Below, in pieces: positions 6,793-11,228 of a stretch of 11,228 nt of DNA. The position numbers and the translations under genes are program-made. The stretch's first letter is position 1, and each line of letters begins with the position of its first letter. The notes under the pieces are model-generated. The model was not told the origin of the DNA. It saw only the letters and a program-made list of their open reading frames with translations, and ran no database searches. This DNA is from CAVTAE01 sp051649365 (lineage in GTDB: Bacteria > Deinococcota > Deinococci > Deinococcales > Trueperaceae), in assembly GCA_051649365.1 (NCBI GenBank), contig JBOFGY010000270.1:1-11228 (forward strand), given 5' to 3'.

Positions 6793-6826
6793 TTTGCTTG
6801 TGAATGGTTCAACCACCAAGCGCAAA
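6793..6826 (+). other. Weak stem-loop before the rpsN Shine-Dalgarno
   Basis: TTTGCTTG (6793-6800) can pair with CAAGCGCAAA (6817-6826) with a two-base bulge, with an inner GGTT-C-AACC. A short TTTTAAT follows. The T-run is brief and interrupted, so termination is doubtful. Confidence 0.35.
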
Positions 6827-6834
6827 TTTTAATA

Positions 6835-6843
6835 GAAAGGAGG
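6835..6843 (+). promoter_or_regulatory. Full-length Shine-Dalgarno displaced from rpsN
   Basis: GAAAGGAGG matches nine bases of the usual bacterial 16S 3' end complement. It is the strongest such site in the window, yet no start codon follows at normal distance: the rpsN ATG is at 6934, 90 bases away. The nearest candidate, a GTG at 6860, would give only five codons. The repeat hairpin 6851-6927 lies exactly between. Confidence 0.75.
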
Positions 6844-6850
6844 ACAAAAG

Positions 6851-6927
6851 AGGTTAAAAGTGAAAGGTGAAAGGTAAAAGGTTAAAAGCCTTTGAACCTT
6901 CAACCTTCAACCTTCAACCTTCAACTT
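6851..6927 (+). repeat. Heptamer-repeat imperfect hairpin before rpsN
   Basis: The left arm (6851-6887) is a degenerate array of AAGGTNA units; the right arm (6891-6927) is a near-perfect array of CCTTCAA units. Aligned arm to arm, 27 of 37 positions are Watson-Crick pairs plus one G-T, with mismatches recurring at seven-base intervals, and a three-base loop (6888-6890). The mismatches are mostly A opposite C. The arms are thus in heptamer phase with each other. The element ends 6 bases before the rpsN ATG. Confidence 0.85.
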
Positions 6928-6933
6928 GAAATT

Positions 6934-7119
6934 ATGGCTACATCTGCCCAATTAGCAAAATCGAAGCGTAAGCCCAAGTTTTCAACACGCGGCGTAAATC
7001 GTTGCCAGCGTTGTGGACGCACCAACAGTTACTATCAAGACTTTGGTCTGTGCCGCATCTGCCTGCGCGAGATGGCCCACAAAGGTCATTTGCCTGGTGT
7101 GACGAAAGCAAGCTGGTAA
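6934..7119 (+). CDS. rpsZ: 30S ribosomal protein S14, zinc-binding type (type Z)
   Basis: A 61-residue protein, exactly the usual length of the short zinc-ribbon S14. Cys24, Cys27, Cys40 and Cys43 form the two CxxC pairs (CQRC and CRIC), and the C-terminus ELPGV-like stretch GHLPGVTKASW is conserved. S14 is a late-binding protein of the 30S head. The ATG at 6934 is chosen because it gives the family's standard length; a TTG at 6892 would add 14 residues encoded only by the repeat arm. It has no Shine-Dalgarno at normal distance. Both flanks carry the same repeat family, so it looks like an island in the operon. Also named rpsN. Confidence 0.95.
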   Translation: MATSAQLAKSKRKPKFSTRGVNRCQRCGRTNSYYQDFGLCRICLREMAHKGHLPGVTKASW

Positions 7120-7120
7120 T

Positions 7121-7231
7121 AAAAGGTGAGAAAGTAGGAAGGGAAAAGGTAAGAAGGTTAAGAGTCAAAACCCTATTAACATTCTGTAACCGTAACAAAC
7201 CTTCAACCTTTAACTTTACACCTTCAACCTT
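7121..7231 (+). repeat. Second heptamer-repeat inverted element, after rpsN
   Basis: Left part 7121-7165 is a worn array of AAGGTNA-like units; right part 7200-7231 contains CCTTCAACCTT twice (7200-7210 and 7221-7231). The best stem pairs AAAGGTAAGAAGGTT (7145-7159) with AACCTTCAACCTTT (7198-7211), one base bulged. Same units and same left/right polarity as the element at 6851-6927, but more diverged and with a longer centre (about 38 bases). Confidence 0.7.
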
Positions 7232-7254
7232 ATTCTGTAGTTCTATTTTATTTC

Positions 7255-7292
7255 GGAGAGTACGGTCAGTGGAGATACACTGATACCGCTCC
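7255..7292 (+). promoter_or_regulatory. Probable S8-binding leader stem-loop before rpsH
   Basis: CGGTCAGTG (7263-7271) pairs with CACTGATACCG (7278-7288) around a GAGATA loop, leaving only T7284 and A7285 bulged; GGAG (7255-7258) and CTCC (7289-7292) extend the stem. The core, GGUCAG on one side and CUGAUACC on the other, has the same GU / AUAC arrangement as E. coli 16S rRNA helix 21 (GUCAGAUG / CAUCUGAUAC), the known S8 site (recalled, not searched). S8 is the spc-operon repressor in E. coli. The stem ends 2 bases before the rpsH Shine-Dalgarno, well placed to block initiation. Confidence 0.7.
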
Positions 7293-7294
7293 CC

Positions 7295-7300
7295 AAGGAG
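7295..7300 (+). promoter_or_regulatory. rpsH ribosome binding site
   Basis: AAGGAG lies 5 bases before the ATG of rpsH, the best spaced binding site in the second half of the window. It directly follows the S8-like stem, so S8 binding could mask it. Confidence 0.85.
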
Positions 7301-7305
7301 AGTAA

Positions 7306-7701
7306 ATGACAACTGACCCGATTGCTGATATGCTGACACGCATCCGCAACGCGATTCGTATTGTCGAACCGACGGTGGACGTGCCAGGCAGCAAATTCAA
7401 GAAAGCCATCGCTGATATTTTGGTACGCGAAGGCTATCTAAAATCAGCCACGATGGTTGATGTAGACGGTAAGGCTGTGTTGAGAATTGGTCTCAAATAT
7501 GGCCCGCGCCGTACCCCTATTATTAAAAGTATCCGCCGCGTTTCCACGCCAGGTCGCCGTAACTACACGAAGTCTGAAGGCGTTCCTGTGGTGCGTGGTG
7601 GCTTAGGTGTTGCAATTATTTCAACGTCACAAGGTCTTATGGTAGACCGCGACGCTCGCCGCAAAAAAGTTGGTGGCGAAGTGATTTGTGAGGTGTGGTG
7701 A
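7306..7701 (+). CDS. rpsH: 30S ribosomal protein S8
   Basis: A 131-residue protein, usual length. DPIADMLTRIRNA (residues 4-16) is the N-terminal signature; GLGVAIISTSQGLMVDRDAR and KVGGEVICEVW at the end are the RNA-binding C-terminal motifs. S8 binds helix 21 of 16S rRNA in the platform of the 30S subunit and, in E. coli, represses the spc operon by binding a mimic of that helix in the mRNA. A matching stem-loop lies immediately upstream (7255-7292), which suggests autoregulation here too. Good Shine-Dalgarno; stop overlaps the rplF start. Confidence 0.97.
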   Translation: MTTDPIADMLTRIRNAIRIVEPTVDVPGSKFKKAIADILVREGYLKSATMVDVDGKAVLRIGLKYGPRRTPIIKSIRRVSTPGRRNYTKSEGVPVVRGGLGVAIISTSQGLMVDRDARRKKVGGEVICEVW

Positions 7702-8246
7702 TGTCTCGAGTCGGACGCGCCCCCATTGCCCTCCCAAAAGGTGTAGATGTCAGTCTTAACATGACGGGCACTGAAGCTGTCGTGAAGGGCCCAAAAGGCT
7801 CACTTAAGGTTCCTGTAAGTCCAAAGATCAAAGTGAAGACGGACGCTGGCAAATTGACGCTCGAGCGTTCCTCTGATGCCCGTGATGACAGAGCGCAACA
7901 CGGTTTGGCGCGTGCGCTTTTGAACAACGCTGTAACAGGTGTAAGCACAGGCTATTCTCGCAACCTAGAAATTCAAGGTGTAGGTTTCCGTTGTGCCATG
8001 AAAGGGAAGACGCTCGAGCTAACCATCGGTTTCTCGCACCCTGTCGCCGTGACCCCACCTGAAGGCATTACGATTTCTTCACCTGAGCAAACCAAAATTA
8101 CTGTTTCAGGTATTGATAAACAGTTGGTTGGTCAAGTTGCCGCCAACATCCGTGAACTCCGCCCCCCCGATGCTTACCAAGGTAAAGGCATTCGCTATGA
8201 AGGCGAATTTGTCAAACTCAAACCTGGTAAGGCCGCAGCGAAATAG
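7701..8246 (+). CDS. rplF: 50S ribosomal protein L6
   Basis: A 181-residue protein of normal length. MSRVGRAPIALPKGV is the family N-terminus, and the C-terminal motif IRELRPPDAYQGKGIRYEGE is intact. L6 lies near the sarcin-ricin loop and the factor-binding site of the 50S subunit. The ATG at 7701 shares one base with the rpsH stop (TGATG); a GTG at 7695 in the same frame would add two residues but is less likely, because the conserved protein starts with MSR and GAGGTG (7690-7695) serves as Shine-Dalgarno. Confidence 0.96.
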   Translation: MSRVGRAPIALPKGVDVSLNMTGTEAVVKGPKGSLKVPVSPKIKVKTDAGKLTLERSSDARDDRAQHGLARALLNNAVTGVSTGYSRNLEIQGVGFRCAMKGKTLELTIGFSHPVAVTPPEGITISSPEQTKITVSGIDKQLVGQVAANIRELRPPDAYQGKGIRYEGEFVKLKPGKAAAK

Positions 8247-8253
8247 GTGACCT

Positions 8254-8601
8254 ATGAGTAGAATGTCCACAAAAACTCGCCGCACCTTTCGCGTGCGAGG
8301 AAAGCTTAAACAACCTGTAGACACCGGACGCTTACGTCTTAGTGTGTTCCGCAGCAACCAACACATCTACGCGCAAATTATTGATGCTGCTAAAGGTACA
8401 ACCGTTGCTGAAGCAAATTCGAAGGTTCTCAACCCTTCTGGTAAAAAAGCTGACCAAGCTAAAGAAGTTGGTAAGGCTTTAGCAGATAAAGCCCTCAAGG
8501 CAGGCGTGAGCAAAGTTTATTTTGACCGTGGCAGTTACCGCTATCACGGACGCATCAAGGCACTCGCCGAGGGTGCAAGGGAAGGAGGCTTAGTCTTCTA
8601 A
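8254..8601 (+). CDS. rplR: 50S ribosomal protein L18
   Basis: A 115-residue protein. The basic N-terminus (TKTRRTFRVRGKL) leads into RLRLSVFRSNQHIYAQIID, and the C-terminal FDRGSYRYHGRIKALAEGAREGGLVF is the highly conserved L18 ending. L18 binds 5S rRNA together with L5. The start at 8254 is supported by AGGTGA (8245-8250), which overlaps the rplF stop; an ATG at 8263 is an alternative that would remove three residues. Confidence 0.95.
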   Translation: MSRMSTKTRRTFRVRGKLKQPVDTGRLRLSVFRSNQHIYAQIIDAAKGTTVAEANSKVLNPSGKKADQAKEVGKALADKALKAGVSKVYFDRGSYRYHGRIKALAEGAREGGLVF

Positions 8602-9086
8602 TGGCAGCCCAACAGCAGCAACAAGAGTTTGAAGAAAAAGTCATAGATATTCGCCGTACCTCAAAAACGCACCAGGGTGGTCGTCGTTTCCGCTTTGGCG
8701 CAATTGTCGCCGTCGGCGATAGAAATGGCCGCATTGGTATTGGTCTTGGTAAAGCCAAGGAGGTGCCGATTGCCGTGCAGAAGGCAACCTACGCTGCCCG
8801 TCGTAACCTTATTGAAGTGCCCATTCTCGAGCCTAATACCATCCCCCACGAAGTCGTTGGTGTTCACGGTAGCAGCAAGATACTCCTCAAACCAGCCGCC
8901 GCAGGTACGGGTGTTATCGCAGGTAGTGTACCTCGCACCATTCTCGACTTGGCAGGCTTTAACAACCTTCTTTCGAAAGAACTCGGTTCACGCAATATGC
9001 TTAATATCGCTTACGCCACCATTGACGGTCTCAGACAACTCAAAACGTTTGAAACTGCCAAGAAAGAACGCGAAGCAGGTCAGTGA
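8601..9086 (+). CDS. rpsE: 30S ribosomal protein S5
   Basis: A 161-residue protein, typical length. The N-terminal RNA-binding domain holds RRTSKTHQGGRRFRFGAIVAVGDRNG and VGIGLGKAKEVPIA-like IGIGLGKAKEVPIAVQKA; the C-domain has GTGVIAGSVPRTILDLAG and LGSRNMLNIAYATIDGL. S5 helps keep decoding accurate and lies at the mRNA entry with S3 and S4. A run of five Gln (residues 4-8) near the start is a small lineage trait. AAGGAGG (8582-8588) is a very strong Shine-Dalgarno, inside rplR; the start shares one base with its stop (TAATG). Confidence 0.97.
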   Translation: MAAQQQQQEFEEKVIDIRRTSKTHQGGRRFRFGAIVAVGDRNGRIGIGLGKAKEVPIAVQKATYAARRNLIEVPILEPNTIPHEVVGVHGSSKILLKPAAAGTGVIAGSVPRTILDLAGFNNLLSKELGSRNMLNIAYATIDGLRQLKTFETAKKEREAGQ

Positions 9087-9088
9087 TG

Positions 9089-9262
9089 ATGGCGAAGATG
9101 AAAGTAACTTTAGTTAAGAGCCTCGTGGGTCAAACCCAAAACCAACGTGCCACCGCGTTCGCACTAGGTTTACGGAAGAAAAACCAGACCCGCGAAATCG
9201 TGGACAACGAAGCGACGCGCGGTATGGTCAACCGTATTTCATATTTGTTGAAGGTTGAATAA
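9089..9262 (+). CDS. rpmD: 50S ribosomal protein L30
   Basis: A short frame of 57 codons between rpsE and rplO. It reads MAKMKVTLVKSLVGQTQNQR, then ALGLRKKNQTREIVDNEATR and GMVNRISYLLKVE; GLRK...VDN...RGMVN..LL.V is the L30 pattern, and the position between S5 and L15 is where L30 always lies. Start choice is uncertain: in-frame ATGs occur at 9086 (TGATG overlap with rpsE), 9089 and 9098; AGG at 9077-9079 fits the first two. L30 is a small 50S surface protein. Confidence 0.93.
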   Translation: MAKMKVTLVKSLVGQTQNQRATAFALGLRKKNQTREIVDNEATRGMVNRISYLLKVE

Positions 9263-9277
9263 CGGAAGGGCAATGAG

Positions 9278-9799
9278 ATGAAATTAAATCAAATCAAACC
9301 CGCCAAAGGTTCCCGCAAAGTCGGGAAACGTTTGGGTCAAGGTATCGGTTCTGGTACAGGTAAAACCGCCGCCAGGGGCCAAAAAGGCCAGAGCAGCCGA
9401 AGTGGTTATAGCAAAGGTGCTTCATGGGAAGGCGGACGTAGTCGTTTAGTTATGCGTCTCCCTAAGCGCGGCTTTAACAATGTTGGCACGACCTATCAAG
9501 TCATCAATTTAAAAGACCTCAACATGTTTGAAGCCGGTGCAACGGTAGACGTTACTGCGCTCAACGCTAAGGGTCTCGTTAAAAGTCGCCGCAAGCCTGT
9601 AAAGTTACTCGCTGATGGTGACGTAACCGTCAAGAATTTAACCGTAGATGTTCACGCCTCGAGCCAAGCCGCTATGAAAGCTGTCGAAGCTGCCGGTGGC
9701 CGTGTCAATGTGCCTGCTAAACCTGAAAAGACGAGTAAGTCTGAGAGAACAGGTAAGTCTGAAAAATCAGAGGCAGAGCCAACGAAAGAAGGCAACTAA
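9278..9799 (+). CDS. rplO: 50S ribosomal protein L15 with charged C-terminal tail
   Basis: A 173-residue protein. The N-terminal GSRKVGKRLGQGIGSGTGKT and RGQKGQSSRSG stretches (residues 11-43) and the EGGRSRLVMRLPKRGF motif (51-66) are L15 signatures; the folded C-domain ends with VEAAGGRVNV. Usual length is 144-156; the last 28 residues (146-173) form an added tail with six Lys, six Glu and four Ser. L15 is a late-assembly 50S protein. GGAAGGG (9264-9270) is the Shine-Dalgarno. secY begins on the base after its stop. Confidence 0.96.
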   Translation: MKLNQIKPAKGSRKVGKRLGQGIGSGTGKTAARGQKGQSSRSGYSKGASWEGGRSRLVMRLPKRGFNNVGTTYQVINLKDLNMFEAGATVDVTALNAKGLVKSRRKPVKLLADGDVTVKNLTVDVHASSQAAMKAVEAAGGRVNVPAKPEKTSKSERTGKSEKSEAEPTKEGN

Positions 9800-11125
9800 A
9801 TGCTTCAGGCGTTTCGCAACGCTTTAGTGATTCCAGACCTGAGAGCGAAACTGTTAATCACGCTAGGTTTGCTTGCGGTCTACCGCCTTTTGGCGTTTAT
9901 CCCAACGCCTGGTGTTAATGTGGAAGCTTTTCGCCAGCAAGTTCAAGATAACGGTGTATTTGGACTTCTAAACTTTGTTTCAGGGGGTAATTTCGAGCAG
10001 TTCTCTGTGGCTGGGCTCGGGGTTATTCCTTATATCACTGCTAGCATTATCATCCAACTTCTCACGACAGTTTATCCACCTTTCGAGAAACTCTCCAAAG
10101 AAGGTGAAGAGGGTCGCCGTAAAATCAACCAGTACACTCGCTATGGTGCTTTAGGACTTGGTGCGATTCAGGCATTCTTCTTAGCTACGGCTCTTATAGG
10201 TCCAAGTGCCGTACTTAAGGTGGGTTGGTCTAACGGGCCATTTTTCTGGTTGGTCGTTGTTGTCACGCAGGTGGCAGGCATTGCGCTTGTTATGTGGCTT
10301 GGTGAAAAGATTACAGAGTTCGGACTCGGCAACGGGATTTCCCTCATTATCTACGCGGGGATTATTGCGGCATTTCCTGGTGCGCTTTGGCAATACTTCC
10401 AGCTCATTGGTCGGAATGAAGCAAACGTCTTCGGGCTTATTGCTTACTTCATAATGTTGGTTTTTGCCATTGCAGGTATGGTGTTAGTCCAGCAGGCCGA
10501 GCGTAGAATCCCCGTACAATATGCACGGCAAGTACAAGGACAACGTGGCCGAGTCTCAGGTGGACAAACAACTTACATTCCCATGCGTCTCAATGCTGCG
10601 GGTGTTATTCCTATTATCTTTGCCGTTTCGATTATGGTGATTCCGCAAACGATTCTAGGTCTGTTTCCAGACGCACTATGGGCTCAGAATGTGGGACGTT
10701 GGTTTGATCCGCGTCACGGATTTGGGCTTGTTGTCAGTACACTTTTGATTGTTGCCTTTACTTACTTCTACACTCAGATTTCTTTTGACCCACGTCGTAT
10801 CAGCGAGAATTTGCGTGAATACGGTGGTTTTGTTCCTGGAGTTCGCCCTGGACAACCCACAACAGAGCACTTAGAGCGCATCACTCGCCGTATCACGTTG
10901 TGGGGTGCCTTGTTCCTCGGTGCAGTGAACGCTGTACCGCAAATCATTGCCTGGCTCACGCGCGTGCCCGATTCTCTCGCCTTCGTGTTTTCAGGTACAG
11001 GCATCTTGATTATGGTTGGTGTAGCACTCGACACTCTGCGTCAAATTGAAACGCAACTCACCATGCGCCACTATGAAGGTTTCGTGCGTGGTGGTTCTAT
11101 TCGTGGACGCGGGAGAAGAATGTAG
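9800..11125 (+). CDS. secY: Preprotein translocase subunit SecY
   Basis: A 441-residue integral membrane protein, usual length 430-445, with about ten hydrophobic segments; the first lies near residues 16-37 and ends in FIPTPGVNVEAF. ITASIIIQLLTTVYPPFEKL (residues 75-94, TM2) and KEGEEGRRKINQYTR after it are the SecY signature region. RRIPVQYARQ and the NAAGVIPIIFAVSIM segment mark the cytoplasmic loop and TM7. SecY forms the protein-conducting channel of the cytoplasmic membrane with SecE and SecG, and is driven by SecA or by ribosomes. No spacing from rplO; AAGAAGG (9787-9792) is the binding site. Standard spc-operon position. Confidence 0.98.
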   Translation: MLQAFRNALVIPDLRAKLLITLGLLAVYRLLAFIPTPGVNVEAFRQQVQDNGVFGLLNFVSGGNFEQFSVAGLGVIPYITASIIIQLLTTVYPPFEKLSKEGEEGRRKINQYTRYGALGLGAIQAFFLATALIGPSAVLKVGWSNGPFFWLVVVVTQVAGIALVMWLGEKITEFGLGNGISLIIYAGIIAAFPGALWQYFQLIGRNEANVFGLIAYFIMLVFAIAGMVLVQQAERRIPVQYARQVQGQRGRVSGGQTTYIPMRLNAAGVIPIIFAVSIMVIPQTILGLFPDALWAQNVGRWFDPRHGFGLVVSTLLIVAFTYFYTQISFDPRRISENLREYGGFVPGVRPGQPTTEHLERITRRITLWGALFLGAVNAVPQIIAWLTRVPDSLAFVFSGTGILIMVGVALDTLRQIETQLTMRHYEGFVRGGSIRGRGRRM

Positions 11126-11127
11126 CA

Positions 11128-11228
11128 ATGGCGAATACGTCTCCTGAAATCGTTTTGCTCATGGGGCCGCCTGGAGCTGGCAAAGGCACACAAGCCGTCA
11201 AGCTGGCACGGGCCCGTAGCCTCCTCAA
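11128..11228 (+). CDS. adk: Adenylate kinase, N-terminal part (partial)
   Basis: Begins 2 bases after secY and runs off the window; 33 full codons are visible. GPPGAGKGTQ (residues 13-22) is the Walker A P-loop typical of adenylate kinases, which interconvert ATP, ADP and AMP in the cytoplasm. GGGAGA (11111-11116) in the end of secY is the probable Shine-Dalgarno. adk after secY is the common arrangement in many bacteria including Deinococcota. The residues from 23 on (AVKLARARSLLK) fit the first helix but are too few to judge the whole enzyme. Confidence 0.93.
   Translation, partial: MANTSPEIVLLMGPPGAGKGTQAVKLARARSLL

Larger units (their letters stand above)
6603..6933 (+). other. rplE-rpsN spacer, 331 bases, structured and non-coding
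   Basis: The longest gap in the window. No open frame in it resembles a protein; the minus-strand frame through it has no recognisable features. From left to right it holds a 16-pair inverted repeat with inner alternative stems (6612-6697), several small palindromes (GGTA-CGCA-TACC at 6719-6730, CGCCA-A-TGGCG at 6769-6779), a stem-loop at 6793-6826, a strong Shine-Dalgarno (6835-6843) and the heptamer-repeat hairpin (6851-6927). TATAGT at 6780-6785 has no convincing -35 partner. Confidence 0.65.
7120..7305 (+). other. rpsN-rpsH spacer, repeats and S8-like leader
   Basis: A 186-base gap. The first part (7121-7231) holds degenerate heptamer repeats with a purine-rich left and a pyrimidine-rich right arm. 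The second part (7255-7300) holds a compact stem-loop and the rpsH Shine-Dalgarno. No open frame of interest and no T-rich terminator. Confidence 0.7.

Noticed and set aside
6603..6830. CRISPR array or tRNA in the longest spacer
   Set aside because: No regularly spaced direct repeats and no cloverleaf with acceptor and anticodon stems could be made.
6793..6837. Rho-independent terminator between rplE and rpsN
   Set aside because: The stem is short with a bulge and the T-run is only four bases, broken by AA; genes of the same operon continue downstream.
6892..6933. TTG start giving S14 an extra 14 N-terminal residues
   Set aside because: The extension is encoded entirely by the CCTTCAA repeat arm, lacks a nearby Shine-Dalgarno, and the ATG at 6934 gives the family's standard 61 residues.
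9246..9262. GAAGGTTGAA at the end of rpmD as another copy of the rpsN heptamer repeats
   Set aside because: It encodes the conserved C-terminus of L30 (LLKVE) and is a single match of about 12 bases, so chance and coding constraint explain it.

Overview
The window holds most of the ribosomal-protein supercluster of a bacterium (S10 and spc operons), with all coding genes on the + strand. In order: the end of tuf (EF-Tu), rpsJ, rplC, rplD, rplW, rplB, rpsS, rplV, rpsC, rplP, rpmC, rpsQ, then rplN, rplX, rplE, rpsN (zinc-type S14), rpsH, rplF, rplR, rpsE, rpmD, rplO, secY and the start of adk. Gene order and protein sequences point to the Deinococcota (Deinococcus-Thermus). L3, L4 and SecY recall Deinococcus and Thermus proteins from memory, for example the GKTKEF...RRAARNLPWV stretch of L4. 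Base composition is near 50% G+C, lower than most described Deinococcota, so a less-studied lineage is likely. The exact genus cannot be told from the window.

Layout: from tuf to rpsQ (1-5219) the genes are packed with gaps of 0-21 bases or with overlaps (ATGA, TAATG, 8 and 14 bases), the mark of one translationally coupled transcript. Three spacers break this packing: 5220-5347 (rpsQ-rplN, the classical S10/spc boundary), 6603-6933 (rplE-rpsN) and 7120-7305 (rpsN-rpsH). From rpsH to adk (7306-11228) the packing is tight again. No convincing rho-independent terminator or strong promoter was seen.

The three spacers carry the unusual content. Each has short tandem repeats in a left arm and partly complementary repeats in a right arm. 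Both spacers around rpsN use the same heptamer family (AAGGTNA on the left, CCTTCAA on the right). Before rpsN, a nine-base Shine-Dalgarno match (GAAAGGAGG) lies 90 bases upstream of the start codon, and the 77 bases between 6851 and 6927 can fold into one long imperfect hairpin that would bring it to 13 bases. Just before rpsH is a compact stem-loop whose core (GGTCAG...CTGATACC) matches the S8-binding core of 16S rRNA helix 21, so it is probably an S8 autoregulatory site. A further 16-pair inverted repeat lies after rplE.

The genes work together: EF-Tu delivers aminoacyl-tRNA, the ribosomal proteins build both subunits, SecY forms the membrane channel for nascent proteins, and adenylate kinase balances adenine nucleotides. 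S3 carries a 50-residue Arg/Gly/Pro-rich tail and L15 a 28-residue Lys/Ser/Glu-rich tail. The palindrome CTCGAG occurs 14 times in the window, well above chance.
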